A stretch of 64,000 bases of DNA from Ferrovibrio terrae. Lineage in GTDB: Bacteria > Pseudomonadota > Alphaproteobacteria > Ferrovibrionales > Ferrovibrionaceae. The notes under the pieces are model-generated. The model did no database searches and was not told the DNA's origin. It saw only the letters and a list, made by a program, of their open reading frames with translations. The translations under genes and the position numbers were made by a program. Location: contig NZ_CP041636.1 in NCBI RefSeq assembly GCF_007197755.1, positions 1,648,001 through 1,712,000 of the forward strand. Direction: 5' to 3'. This document shows, piece by piece, positions 47,657 through 57,057 of this stretch; the first letter of the stretch is position 1, and each line of letters begins with the position of its first letter.

Positions 47657-48295
47657 TCACTTCCAGTGCGGCGGCCAGGTCTTCTGCATGATCGGCAGCG
47701 CCTTCATGCGCTCCATCCAGGCGTCGATCTTCGGGCTGAAGATATCGGCCGGAATGGCGTCCGGCTTGCGCAACTGAAAGCGCCCGATGATGGCGAGATG
47801 CGGATACAGCGTGTAGTCCACCGCTGAGATGGTTTCGCCGTTGATGTAGCTGCCGGCGATCTGCGGTTCCCACTGGGCGATCTCGGCCTTCACGGCGGCC
47901 ACGGCCTCCGCCAGCTTCGCGGCATCGGCTTTCTCCGGTGGCGCGAACACCGCCTCGAACAACTCGCCGACCTTGGTGCCGACATCGTCATCGGCTTCGC
48001 GGATCATGCGGCGCTGCGTGGCGCGCAGATGCAGCTCCTTGGCAAACAGCGGCTGCTCGGGCCAGCGCTCCTCGACATATTCCATGACGGCGGCGGATTC
48101 GCGGATGACGAACTCGCCGTCGACCAGGGTCGGTACACGCTGGCGCGGGTTGAGCCGGGTGTATTCCGGCGTCTTCAGGTCGCCGGCGGAAAACGACAGC
48201 ACCTTCACCTCATGCGGCACGGACTTGTGTTCCAGCGCCAGCCAGACGCGCCAGGCATAGGCTGAGCCGGAACCGTAATAGAGCGTGACGGACAT
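47657..48295 (-). CDS. Glutathione S-transferase family protein (second)
   Basis: A 212-residue GST. Start MSVTLYYGSGSAYAWRVWLALE contains the G-site Ser/Tyr region; NPRQRVPTLVDGEFVIRESAAVMEYVE carries cis-Pro and the Glu-Ser motif. Divergent from the hydrolase gene at 48467. Confidence 0.87.
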   Translation of the reverse strand: MSVTLYYGSGSAYAWRVWLALEHKSVPHEVKVLSFSAGDLKTPEYTRLNPRQRVPTLVDGEFVIRESAAVMEYVEERWPEQPLFAKELHLRATQRRMIREADDDVGTKVGELFEAVFAPPEKADAAKLAEAVAAVKAEIAQWEPQIAGSYINGETISAVDYTLYPHLAIIGRFQLRKPDAIPADIFSPKIDAWMERMKALPIMQKTWPPHWK

Positions 48296-48466
48296 GTGGA
48301 TTTACCCCCGAGGGAATTGGTCTCTGACAGAAAAAGGGCAGAGATAGCCTCCGGTCAAGCCGGCGAGCCGAAATTTACACGCTGCCTCACACGGTCGCTT
48401 CCATGGCCATCACCTACACCCTCGGCCAGCCGCCCGGCAGTTGCGCCCGATTCGGCAGGAGAGACC

Positions 48467-49363
48467 ATGATCGATGATGTGATGCCGGCCGGCTTTTCGA
48501 TTGGCTGCGCTGATGATGGCTCCGGCCGGCCGCTGGTGCTGGTGCATTGTTCCGGCGCCGACCGCCATCTCTGGACCAAAACGATGGAGACCTGGGCGGC
48601 GATGGACAACATGCCGTCGCGCCGGATCCTGCGGCCGGAACTGTTTGGCTGCGGCAAGACCGCGGCCTGGCCGGCGGGACGCATCTTCACGCTGGATCAT
48701 GCCGTCGAACTGGTGTCGCGCGCGGTTGGCGACCTGGACGAGCCCTTCGATCTGGTCGGACATTCCTTCGGCGGCGCGGTGGCGCTGCATTTCGCACAGC
48801 GCATGCCTGACCGCCTGCGCAGCCTGACCGTGATCGAGCCGACCTATTTCTCGCTGCTGCGGGACGCCGGCATCGTCGAGGCGGTACTGTTCGACCAGAT
48901 CGCCAGTGTGGCCCAGATCATCCTGCAGGGCGCGGCATCCGACAGCGACTCCACGCGGCGCCATGCCATGGGCGTTTTCGTCGACTATTGGAACGGTGCC
49001 GGCAAATGGGCGGCGATTCCGCCTGAGACACAGAAAACCATGGCCGCGATGGTCCATGTGGTGACCCAGGATTTTACCGCGCTGTTCTCCGAACCGACGC
49101 GCCTGGCTGATTTATGCGATCTGCACGTCCCGACCCTGATCATCAACGGGCTGCGCTCGCCCGAACCGGCGCAGCAGATTGCGGCCCTGCTGGAAAAAAC
49201 CTTGCCTCAGGCCGAGCGCTGCACGATGCCCGATGCGGGGCATATGATTCCGATCAGCCATGCGAAGCAGCTGGCCGGCCTGATCGCCACCTGGCAGCGG
49301 CGCCACAATGCGTCCGGTGCGCCGGCGCCCACTGCCCGTCGTCGCGTAGCAGCCGGAGCCTGA
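48467..49363 (+). CDS. Alpha/beta hydrolase
   Basis: A 298-residue hydrolase. Nucleophile Ser100 in LVGHSFGGAVAL, His in DAGHMIP near the end, oxyanion HCSG near residue 27. ATG 48467 has AGGAGAG upstream. It is four bases before an MFS gene, so the two are likely one operon; an import-and-hydrolyse pair is an inference. Confidence 0.85.
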   Translation: MIDDVMPAGFSIGCADDGSGRPLVLVHCSGADRHLWTKTMETWAAMDNMPSRRILRPELFGCGKTAAWPAGRIFTLDHAVELVSRAVGDLDEPFDLVGHSFGGAVALHFAQRMPDRLRSLTVIEPTYFSLLRDAGIVEAVLFDQIASVAQIILQGAASDSDSTRRHAMGVFVDYWNGAGKWAAIPPETQKTMAAMVHVVTQDFTALFSEPTRLADLCDLHVPTLIINGLRSPEPAQQIAALLEKTLPQAERCTMPDAGHMIPISHAKQLAGLIATWQRRHNASGAPAPTARRRVAAGA

Positions 49364-49367
49364 CATC

Positions 49368-50597
49368 ATGACCGCTACCACTGCGAGCGGCGTTCGCCCG
49401 TCGACCATCGTCTATGCCTGCATCGTTGCGGCCTCGCTGGTCGCCTTCCTGTCGTTTGGCACCCGGACCAGCTTAGGGATTTTTCTCGAACCGGTGCTGC
49501 AGGCGCGTGGCTGGGATCGCGAAACCTTTGGCCTGGCGCTGGCGATCCAGAATCTGGTCTGGGGTCTGTCGCAGCCGTTCTTCAGCGCCTGGGCCGACAG
49601 CAAGGGTAGTGTGCGTGTGCTGTGCAGCGGCGCGCTGTTCTATGTGATCGGCCTGACCGGCATGGCCTTTGCCGATACGCCGCTGGCCTTCTATATTTTT
49701 GGTGGCGTGTTTAACGGCCTCGGCGTGGCCGGCGCGTCCTGGACGATCTGCGTCGGTGCCGTCACGCGGATTGTGCCGCCGGCGATGCAGAGCTGGATTG
49801 CCGGTCTGGCGATCACGGCGTCGTCGCTCGGCCAGATCGTGCTGACCACGCTCAGCCAGGGTTTCATCATGGTGCTCGACTGGCAGACCTCGTTGCTGAT
49901 CCTGGCCGGCTGCACGGCCTGCATCGCGCCGGCGGCCATGGTGCTGCTGCTGGCGCGTAAGGATGCCATTCCTGCGCCGCGCAGCAGCGTGTCGGAAACA
50001 TTGAAGCTGGCGGCAGGCAGCCGCAGCTTCTGGCTGATCGTCTTCGGTTTCACCATCTGCGGCCTGCATGCCGGTTTCGGCTTCACGCATATCCCCGGCT
50101 ATATCGTCAGTATCGGCCTGCCGCCCGAGGCGGGCGCGATGGCCATGGGCGCGCTCGGCATCACCAACCTGTTCGCCTCCTATACCTCGGGCGCGCTCGG
50201 CCAGACCCGCAGCAAGCGCAAGCTGCTGATCTGGATTTACGGCCTGCGCGCCGCCACCATGCTGGCCTTCGTGCTGCTGACGCTCGACCAGCCGCTGATG
50301 CTGGCGCTGATGGCGGTGCTGGGGATTTTCTGGATGTCGTCGATCCCGCCGACCGCCGGCCTGCTGGGGCAGATTTTCGGGCCCTACTATATAGGCACGC
50401 TGCTCGGCGTGGTGTCCTGCGGCCACCAGTTCGGCTCTTTCGTCGGCGCCTGGCTCGGCGGCTTCATTTACGACCGTACCGGCTCGTATGACCTGATGTG
50501 GTGGATCTGTGCGGCGCTGGGCTTCGTGGCGATGGTCGCCAACCTGCCGGTGAAGGAAAAGCCGATCGAACAGGCCGTGAAGCCGGCGGTAAGTTAA
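49368..50597 (+). CDS. MFS transporter
   Basis: A 409-residue 12-helix MFS protein of the type annotated as monocarboxylate or oxalate/formate-like (GTRTSLGIFLEPVLQARGWDRE near the start; motif-A-like GALGQTRSKRKLL after helix 8). Follows the hydrolase gene by four bases. Substrate unknown. Confidence 0.87.
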   Translation: MTATTASGVRPSTIVYACIVAASLVAFLSFGTRTSLGIFLEPVLQARGWDRETFGLALAIQNLVWGLSQPFFSAWADSKGSVRVLCSGALFYVIGLTGMAFADTPLAFYIFGGVFNGLGVAGASWTICVGAVTRIVPPAMQSWIAGLAITASSLGQIVLTTLSQGFIMVLDWQTSLLILAGCTACIAPAAMVLLLARKDAIPAPRSSVSETLKLAAGSRSFWLIVFGFTICGLHAGFGFTHIPGYIVSIGLPPEAGAMAMGALGITNLFASYTSGALGQTRSKRKLLIWIYGLRAATMLAFVLLTLDQPLMLALMAVLGIFWMSSIPPTAGLLGQIFGPYYIGTLLGVVSCGHQFGSFVGAWLGGFIYDRTGSYDLMWWICAALGFVAMVANLPVKEKPIEQAVKPAVS

Positions 50598-51052
50598 GCC
50601 GTCGGTTTCTTCAGCACCATCTGGGTACCAAAGAAGCTCATCACCGTCTCGCCCTTCTGGTTCTCGATCCAGTATTTCATCTTCACGATGCCGCGGTCGG
50701 GTTTCGACGCGCTCTCGCGCTTGTCCTCGATGCTGGCGCGACCGAACAGCGTGTCGCCCGGCCGTACCGGCATGGCCCAGCGGATTTCATCCAGGCCGGG
50801 CGAGCCCATGCTGCCTTTGCCCAGCAGTCCGGCCTGCAGCAGCATGCGGAAGCCCAGCAAGCCTGTCTGCCAGCCCGAGGCGATCAGGCCTTTATACGGC
50901 GACTGCTCGGCGGCCAGCTTGTCGAGGTGAAAGGGCTGCGGATCGTAGGTGAAGGCAAAGGACAGGATCTCGGCCTCCGAGATCGTCACGCCATCGGCGC
51001 GAATCACTTCACCCACCGTGTAATCCTCAAACCAGCGCTCGCTCCGGCTCAT
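50594..51052 (-). CDS. MaoC-family dehydratase
   Basis: A 152-residue hotdog protein of the MaoC/(R)-hydratase family. FTYDPQPFHLD holds the Asp-x4-His hydratase motif. ATG 51052 is used; a GTG at 51061 overlaps the epoxide hydrolase stop. Its stop overlaps the end of the MFS gene on the other strand. Confidence 0.87.
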   Translation of the reverse strand: MSRSERWFEDYTVGEVIRADGVTISEAEILSFAFTYDPQPFHLDKLAAEQSPYKGLIASGWQTGLLGFRMLLQAGLLGKGSMGSPGLDEIRWAMPVRPGDTLFGRASIEDKRESASKPDRGIVKMKYWIENQKGETVMSFFGTQMVLKKPTA

Positions 51053-51057
51053 CTTTT

Positions 51058-52248
51058 TCACACCATCAAGTTTCTGAAAAACGCCTGCACATCGGCCACG
51101 AAGATTTCCGGCTGCTCCATCGCCACGAAATGGCCGCCGCGTTCAAGATCATGGCGATGCGTCACGTTGTAGCCGCGTTCCAGCCAGCCCTTGGGCGATG
51201 GTGGCACGAGGTCCCAGGGCGGCAGCAGGAAGCCGGTCGGGCTGCGCAAGAATTCGCCCGGCTGCATCGCCAGCTCGCCATTCTGCCGCGCCGCCCAGTA
51301 GAGCCAGGTCGAGGTCACGCCCGTCTCGGTCAGCCAGTAGAAGGCGACATTGGCGATCATATGGTCGAGATCGAACACCGGTTTGTGGTCGGCGGGTGCA
51401 CGCGGGAAACCCTGCAGTTTCTCAACGATCCAGCCGGCCAGTCCCGCCGGACTGTCAGCCAGGCCATAACCTAAAGTGGTCGGCTTGGTGCTCTGGATGG
51501 CGTAATAGCCGCCCTCGGCGTCGTGACGCTTGCGGGTGCGCAGCATCCATTCCTTCTCGGCGTTGCTCAGCGGCGGCTGCATGTCGCGCGTCAGCGGTGG
51601 GCGCAGCGGCACCATGTTGAGATGCAGGGCCACGGCATGGTCGGGGAAATCGATGCCGAGCCAGCTCGACACAATCGAGCCCCAGTCGCCAGCCTGCACC
51701 AGGAAGCGCTCGAAGCCCAGCACCTCCACCATCAGGTCGCGCCAGAGTTTCGCAATCGCACGCGGGCCAATGGGCCGCTCCAGCGGCATCGAGAAGCCGT
51801 AACCGGGCAATGACGGGCAGATCACGGTGAAGGCATCTTCCACCCGACCACCGAAACGCTCGGGATGCGCCAGGCGATCGATCACATCGACGAATTCCAG
51901 CACCGAGCCGGGCCAGCCATGCGTCAGCAGCAGCGGCCGTGGCGTGTCGCCCGAGCCGGGTTCGATCAGGAAATGCACCGTCTGCAAGCCAGCTGTATCG
52001 GGCCGCTTCAGCTTGACGCGATACTGCAGCCAGCCATTCAGCCGCGTTTCCCACTGTCGCCAGTCGAAGCCGTCGCGCCAGCGCTGCAGGAAGCCGCGCA
52101 TGTAGCCGACATTGCTGCCGTATTGCCAGGCGGCATCTGTTGGCTCCGGCGGCAGCCGCGTGGCGGCCAGCCGCGCCTTCAGGTCGGCCAGCGCCGCCCC
52201 GGGAATCGCAATGCTGAACTTTTCCGCCGCGGGGGCGAGGCGCAGCAT
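51058..52248 (-). CDS. Epoxide hydrolase with EHN domain
   Basis: A 396-residue alpha/beta hydrolase of the microsomal epoxide hydrolase type. An N-terminal EHN domain (about 8-115) precedes the core; oxyanion HGWPGS at 110-115 and nucleophile Asp188 in QAGDWGSIV, with His in RGGHFVAMEQPE. Converts epoxides to diols. Between LysE and MaoC genes on the same strand with almost no spacing. Confidence 0.9.
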   Translation of the reverse strand: MLRLAPAAEKFSIAIPGAALADLKARLAATRLPPEPTDAAWQYGSNVGYMRGFLQRWRDGFDWRQWETRLNGWLQYRVKLKRPDTAGLQTVHFLIEPGSGDTPRPLLLTHGWPGSVLEFVDVIDRLAHPERFGGRVEDAFTVICPSLPGYGFSMPLERPIGPRAIAKLWRDLMVEVLGFERFLVQAGDWGSIVSSWLGIDFPDHAVALHLNMVPLRPPLTRDMQPPLSNAEKEWMLRTRKRHDAEGGYYAIQSTKPTTLGYGLADSPAGLAGWIVEKLQGFPRAPADHKPVFDLDHMIANVAFYWLTETGVTSTWLYWAARQNGELAMQPGEFLRSPTGFLLPPWDLVPPSPKGWLERGYNVTHRHDLERGGHFVAMEQPEIFVADVQAFFRNLMV

Positions 52249-52249
52249 G

Positions 52250-52876
52250 TCAGCCCCGTTTCAGGGTCGCGGTCAGCATGCCGGCACCGACCAGCATTGC
52301 GCCGCCCGCACGATTCATGTTTTTCAGCATGCGCGGACTGGCGATGCGGTTGCGCGCCTGGCCCATCATGACGATCCAGCAGCCCTGGATGCCGGCCGCC
52401 AGCACATTCATCGTCACCGTCAGCATGGCGACCTGCGGCCAGAGCGGTCGGGTGGGATCGATGAACTGCGGCAGGAAGGCGGCAAAAAACAGGATGCCCT
52501 TGGGATTGAGCAGCGTGACCAGAAAGGTCTGCAGGATGGCGTCGCGCGCCGAGGACTTGCCGGTATTCGCCGGCGTCAAGTCCATCGGCGGTGCGCGCCA
52601 CAGCCTGATGCCGAGATACACCAGATACACCGCGCCGATCCATTTCATCGCGGTGAAGGCTTCGGCCGAGGCCGCCAGAAGCGCGCTGAAGCCGAGCATG
52701 GAGAGCGCGATGGCGCAGACATCGCCCAGGGTCACGCCGATCAGGCTGAGTGCGCCGGTGCGCGGCCCGCCCGCCATGGTATGGCCCAGCACCATCATGG
52801 TGGTGGGGCCGGGGATCAGGATCATGATGCTGGCCGCGGCAATGAAGGCGAGCCAGAGTTCGAGGCTGACGGGCAT
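52250..52876 (-). CDS. LysE/RhtB family exporter
   Basis: A 208-residue membrane protein with about six helices. ILIPGPTTMMVLGHTMAGGPRTG and TLLNPKGILFFAAFLPQF are family signatures. Ligands are usually amino acids or related metabolites. ATG 52876 has an excellent AGGAGG. First gene of a LysE-EHN-MaoC run. Confidence 0.87.
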   Translation of the reverse strand: MPVSLELWLAFIAAASIMILIPGPTTMMVLGHTMAGGPRTGALSLIGVTLGDVCAIALSMLGFSALLAASAEAFTAMKWIGAVYLVYLGIRLWRAPPMDLTPANTGKSSARDAILQTFLVTLLNPKGILFFAAFLPQFIDPTRPLWPQVAMLTVTMNVLAAGIQGCWIVMMGQARNRIASPRMLKNMNRAGGAMLVGAGMLTATLKRG

Positions 52877-52932
52877 GGTGATTTCCTCCTGTTGCCGCCA
52901 GCCAGCCACAGGATGCGCCCGCTTGGCAAGCG

Positions 52933-53931
52933 CTAGTCGGCGAGCCCTTCCACAGACAGAGCCGCGAAAGTGGCGAGCCAGTGTTCACCGCCGTAGTCGC
53001 CGCTTTCCAGATGCGGCAGGCTGGCCTGTTCATGCGCTGCCGCCGATTGCAGCAGGCCCGACTGGTCGCCGGGCAGTCGGGCGGCGATGCCGCGCATGCA
53101 CCAGGCGCGGCTCAGGTTCAGCCCGTCGAGATGCACGGTCTTGGCATCGCTGCGATCCGACACGACGGCCGGCAGGAACAGGGTGGTGGCAGCGGGCAGG
53201 AAACGGTTCCACCAGGCGGCAAACTCGGTCACCGGCAGCAGTTCCGCCATCAGCAGCGCCTCGGTCAATGCGCCGGACAGGAAGTCGTCGCCATTGGGTT
53301 CGTAATGCGCGGGGTAGGCGGTATCCGGCAGATAGACCTTGCGGGCGTAAGCCATGATCGCCGGCTCCAGCGTCGGCTCGGCCGTGACGCGGGCGTAATG
53401 CAGCGCCAGCAGCAGGCCAAACGCGGTGTTGAAATGCGTGCCGACGCGGATCGGATAGGTCAGCTTCTCCATATAGATGGGGAAGCGCGCCACGATGCGC
53501 TGCTCCAGCGGCAGCAAGACCGCGCGCCAGTGTTGCGCCTGCGGCTGGTCCCACAGCGAGAGTTCTGCGCTGAGCGCCAGCAGCCAGCCCCAGCCGTAAG
53601 GCCGTTGCCAGGTGCCGCGTCCGGGTGCATCCAGATAGGCCGCTTCGCCTGCGCCGGCAGTTTTGGTGAAGAAGCGCGCATAGAGATCGTGTGCGCGCGG
53701 CGCGTCGTTCAGCTGCGGATGGCGGCGCAGGCAGCGCGTCAGCAGCCACCAGCCATGCACACAGCTATGCCAGTCGTAACTGCCCCAGAAGATCGGGTGC
53801 AGCTCATGCGGCTCGCGCACGTCGGCGGCGCTGTTATTGAAATGCGTCAGGTTGTTGGGGTATTCGCGATCGAGATTGCGCAGCGGCAATGCGGCGAAAC
53901 GTTCGGCCTGGGCGAGGGTGAGCTGTGTCAT
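52933..53931 (-). CDS. DUF2891 family protein
   Basis: A 332-residue soluble protein. NLDREYPNNLTHFNNSA and HPIFWGSYDWHSCVHGWWLL, and later HYEPNGDDFLSGALTEALLM, match DUF2891. The His/Trp-rich motifs suggest an alpha/alpha-barrel fold, but the function is unknown. Start ATG 53931 (an upstream ATG at 53952 is less likely). Confidence 0.83.
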   Translation of the reverse strand: MTQLTLAQAERFAALPLRNLDREYPNNLTHFNNSAADVREPHELHPIFWGSYDWHSCVHGWWLLTRCLRRHPQLNDAPRAHDLYARFFTKTAGAGEAAYLDAPGRGTWQRPYGWGWLLALSAELSLWDQPQAQHWRAVLLPLEQRIVARFPIYMEKLTYPIRVGTHFNTAFGLLLALHYARVTAEPTLEPAIMAYARKVYLPDTAYPAHYEPNGDDFLSGALTEALLMAELLPVTEFAAWWNRFLPAATTLFLPAVVSDRSDAKTVHLDGLNLSRAWCMRGIAARLPGDQSGLLQSAAAHEQASLPHLESGDYGGEHWLATFAALSVEGLAD

Positions 53932-53970
53932 GCCCGCAGCATTGCACAACACGTCAGATCAACAAAGATC

Positions 53971-54041
53971 GCCATTCCCGCCCCGGCGGCCTTGCCGCCT
54001 TAAATATACTGTCGCGCAAAGCGCGACGGGCGGGAATCCCA
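53971..54041. repeat. Three-stem palindromic element (locus B, first copy)
   Basis: Outer stem ATTCCCGCCC (53974-53983) and GGGCGGGAAT (54028-54037) encloses two hairpins, GGCGGC/GCCGCC (53985-53999) and GTCGCGC/GCGCGAC (54011-54027). The flanks read GCCATTCCCG and GGAATCCCATT, like an enlarged member of the GTCAT...ATCC family. Confidence 0.65.
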
Positions 54042-54065
54042 TTTGTTTCTATGACAAGAGGGAAT

Positions 54066-54094
54066 GGGATCCCGGGTCAAAAGCCCGGGATGAC
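54066..54094. repeat. Palindromic element (locus B, second copy, inverted)
   Basis: On the minus strand it reads GTCAT at one end, an 8-bp stem ATCCCGGG/CCCGGGAT (54069-54076 with 54084-54091), and ATCCC at the other end. It faces the first copy tail to tail (ATCCCATT versus AATGGGAT). Confidence 0.65.
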
Positions 54095-54113
54095 GGCCCC
54101 TTTGGGGACCGTC
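54092..54113 (-). terminator. Hairpin at the secA stop
   Basis: GACGGCCCC (54092-54100) pairs with GGGG-A-CCGTC (54104-54113) with one bulged A. It overlaps the secA stop codon and lacks a T run. Possibly a transcription barrier together with the neighbouring element. Confidence 0.4.
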
Positions 54114-56829
54114 ACTTGCCGTGGCAGTATTTGAACTTCTTGCCCGAGCCGCAGGGGCAGGGCGAGTTGCGCGGCGTGGCTTTCCAGGTCGATTCATCGT
54201 TGGGATCGACCGCAACTGCCGCGCGCGACTGCGACACCGGACGCGATGGCAGGCCGTCATCCTCGCCACCTTCCAGGGCCTCGCCACGGCTTTCGCGCAT
54301 CGGCTGGCTCGGCCGGGCGAACAGCTCGGCTGGCGGCTCCTCGGCGCGCACTTCGACGCGCGAGAGGATCGAGGTCACCTGCTCGCGCACGCGGACCAGC
54401 ATCTGCTCGAACAGCGAGAAAGCCTCGCGCTTGTATTCGTTAAGCGGATCCTTCTGCGCGTAAGCCCGCAGGCCGATGGCCTGGCGCAGGTAATCCAGAT
54501 GATGCAGGTGTTCTTTCCAGGTCTGGTCGAGCACCTGCAGCAGCAGGCTGCGCTCCACCATGCGCATCACCTCGGGGCCGAAATTGGCAGCCTTCTCGGC
54601 CATGCGGCGCTCGATGGCATCGGCCAGGCGTTCGCGGATCTGCTGGTCGGCGATGCCTTCTTCCTTGGCCCATTCCACGATCGGCAGGTCGAGCGCGAAC
54701 AGGCGGTGCACCTCGGCCTGCAGGCCTTCGGAATTCCACTGTTCGGCATAGGCGCGTTCGGGGATATGGCGGTCGACCAGTTCGCTGGCGATTTCCTCGC
54801 GCATGTCGCGCACGGTATCGGCCACGTTGTCGGCGCCCATGATCTCGATGCGCTGCTCGTAGACCACCTTGCGCTGGTCGTTCATCACATCGTCGTATTT
54901 CAGCAGGTTCTTGCGGATTTCGTAGTTCCGCGCTTCCACCTTCTGCTGCGCCTTTTCCAGCGCCTTGTTGATCCAGGGGTGGATGATCGCCTCGCCTTCC
55001 TTCAGGCCGAGCCGCTGCAGCATGCTGTCCATGCGTTCGGAGCCGAAGATGCGCAGCAGGTCGTCTTCCAGGCTGAGGAAGAATTTCGACGCGCCGGGAT
55101 CGCCCTGGCGGCCGGAGCGGCCGCGCAGCTGGTTGTCGATGCGGCGGCTTTCATGGCGCTCGGTGCCGATGACATAAAGACCGCCGGCGGCGCGCACCTT
55201 GTCCTTTTCGACCAGCACTTCGGCGCGGATCTGCGCTTCCATCTTGGCCTTCAGCTCGCCTTCCATGCCCTGCGTTTCCTGCAGGATACGCATGTCGGCG
55301 TTGCCGCCGAGCTGAATGTCGGTGCCGCGACCGGCCATGTTGGTGGCGATGGTCACGGCGCCGAGCCGGCCGGCCTGCGCCACGATGAAGGCTTCCTGGT
55401 CGTGGTGGCGTGCATTCAGCACGTGATGCGGGATGTTGCGCTGCTTGAGGAAGTCGGACAGCAGTTCCGACTTCTCGATCGACACGGTGCCGACCAGCAG
55501 CGGCTGGCCCTTCTCGCGGCATTCGGCGATCAGGGTGACGATGGCTTCATACTTTTCGCGCGCGCTGCGATAGACCTCGTCGTCGCCGTCGATGCGTGCA
55601 ACGCCTACGTTGGTCGGAATCTCGACGACTTCCAGGCGATAGATGTCGGCGAATTCAGCGGCTTCCGTCGAGGCCGTGCCGGTCATGCCAGACAGCTTGG
55701 GATACATGCGGAAGTAATTCTGGAAGGTGATCGAGGCCAGCGTCTGGTTCTCGGTCTGGACACTGACGCCTTCCTTGGCTTCCAGCGCCTGGTGCAGGCC
55801 GTCCGAGTAACGACGGCCTTCCATCATGCGGCCGGTGAACTCGTCGATGATGATGACCTTGTCGTCCTTCACGATGTAATCGACATCGCGGGTGAACAGC
55901 ACATGGGCGCGCAAAGCCTGGTTGGCATGGTGCACGACGGCGATATTCTCGATGTCGTACAGCGAGTCGGATTTCAGCAGGTCGGCGGCGCGCAGGATCT
56001 CTTCGATATGCCCGGTGCCGTCTTCGGTGAAGTGCACCGTGCGCTGCTTCTCGTCCTTCTCGTAGTCTGCCGCCACCAGCTGCGGCACCAGCGCATTGAC
56101 CCGCACATAGAGGTCGGTGGTGTCTTCCGACGGGCCGGAGATGATCAGCGGCGTGCGCGCTTCGTCGATCAGGATCGAGTCGACTTCGTCGACGATGGCA
56201 AAGCTGAACGGGCGCTGCACCATGTCCTCGCGACGGAACTTCATGTTGTCGCGCAGATAGTCGAAACCGTATTCGTTGTTGGTGCCGTAAGTGACGTCGC
56301 AGGCATAGGCCGCGCGGCGTTCCTCGTCGTCCAGGCCGTGCACGATCACGCCGGTGCTCAGGCCCAGGAAATTGTAGACGCGGCCCATCCATTCGGAGTC
56401 GCGGCGGGCCAGGTAGTCGTTCACGGTGACGACATGCACGCCGGTGCCGGGCAGGGCATTGAGATAGACGGCGAGCGTGGCGACCAGGGTCTTGCCTTCG
56501 CCGGTCTTCATTTCGGCGATGCGGCCGTCATGCAGCACCATGCCGCCGATCAGCTGCACATCGTAATGGCGCTGGCCCAGCACGCGCTTGGCGGCCTCGC
56601 GCACCACGGCAAAGGCTTCGGGCAGCAGGTCGTCGAGGTCGACACCGGGCTTGCCGTCCTGACCGGCCAGCTTCTGGCGGAATTCAGCGGTCTTGGCCTG
56701 CAGCTCGGCATCGCTCAGGGCGGCGGTCTGGGCCTCCAGGGCATTAATCGCCTGGACGGTCTTGAGGTAGCTTTTGACGGTGCGGTCGTTGGCCGAACCG
56801 AACAGCTTTTTGGCGATCGCGCCGAACAT
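54112..56829 (-). CDS. secA: Protein translocase subunit SecA
   Basis: The ATPase motor of Sec-dependent export, 905 residues. Walker A is in [11 protein letters not shown] (about 107-117). The [20 protein letters not shown] motif and [12 protein letters not shown] are typical. The C-terminus carries the SecB/zinc motif C-x-C-x8-C-H (last 15 residues). Transcribed alone on the minus strand from a good promoter at 56903-56931. Confidence 0.98.
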   Translation of the reverse strand: MFGAIAKKLFGSANDRTVKSYLKTVQAINALEAQTAALSDAELQAKTAEFRQKLAGQDGKPGVDLDDLLPEAFAVVREAAKRVLGQRHYDVQLIGGMVLHDGRIAEMKTGEGKTLVATLAVYLNALPGTGVHVVTVNDYLARRDSEWMGRVYNFLGLSTGVIVHGLDDEERRAAYACDVTYGTNNEYGFDYLRDNMKFRREDMVQRPFSFAIVDEVDSILIDEARTPLIISGPSEDTTDLYVRVNALVPQLVAADYEKDEKQRTVHFTEDGTGHIEEILRAADLLKSDSLYDIENIAVVHHANQALRAHVLFTRDVDYIVKDDKVIIIDEFTGRMMEGRRYSDGLHQALEAKEGVSVQTENQTLASITFQNYFRMYPKLSGMTGTASTEAAEFADIYRLEVVEIPTNVGVARIDGDDEVYRSAREKYEAIVTLIAECREKGQPLLVGTVSIEKSELLSDFLKQRNIPHHVLNARHHDQEAFIVAQAGRLGAVTIATNMAGRGTDIQLGGNADMRILQETQGMEGELKAKMEAQIRAEVLVEKDKVRAAGGLYVIGTERHESRRIDNQLRGRSGRQGDPGASKFFLSLEDDLLRIFGSERMDSMLQRLGLKEGEAIIHPWINKALEKAQQKVEARNYEIRKNLLKYDDVMNDQRKVVYEQRIEIMGADNVADTVRDMREEIASELVDRHIPERAYAEQWNSEGLQAEVHRLFALDLPIVEWAKEEGIADQQIRERLADAIERRMAEKAANFGPEVMRMVERSLLLQVLDQTWKEHLHHLDYLRQAIGLRAYAQKDPLNEYKREAFSLFEQMLVRVREQVTSILSRVEVRAEEPPAELFARPSQPMRESRGEALEGGEDDGLPSRPVSQSRAAVAVDPNDESTWKATPRNSPCPCGSGKKFKYCHGK

Positions 56830-56902
56830 CTATGCCGTACCCCTGGGAATGCGCTAAATCCACGTCGCGCAACGAGAACCGGCGCAACGGAAACCGGGGC
56901 AT

Positions 56903-56931
56903 TAGATATGCATTGCCCCCCTCCATGTCAA
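56903..56931 (-). promoter_or_regulatory. Putative promoter of secA
   Basis: On the minus strand TTGACA (56931-56926) and TATCTA (56908-56903) are exactly 17 bp apart, giving a predicted start about 67 bases before the secA ATG. Confidence 0.6.
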
Positions 56932-57003
56932 CGAAGGGGCCCTGCGGCATAACCCCGCCAGAGACCCAGCGGGAGGCCAGGCCAGACGCCTGTCCCGGCC
57001 GCA

Positions 57004-57032
57004 TTGACCCGCAGCAATTCAAGGGGTTACAT
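57004..57032 (+). promoter_or_regulatory. Putative promoter of dapE
   Basis: TTGACC (57004-57009) and TTACAT (57027-57032) are 17 bp apart, about 26 bases before the GTG start of dapE. Confidence 0.4.
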
Positions 57033-57057
57033 CGCCCCTTCACAGAAAGGCCCTGTC

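Noticed and set aside
54121-56952. Over 900-codon open frame on the plus strand opposite secA
   Set aside because: Shadow of secA, which has complete motifs on the minus strand.
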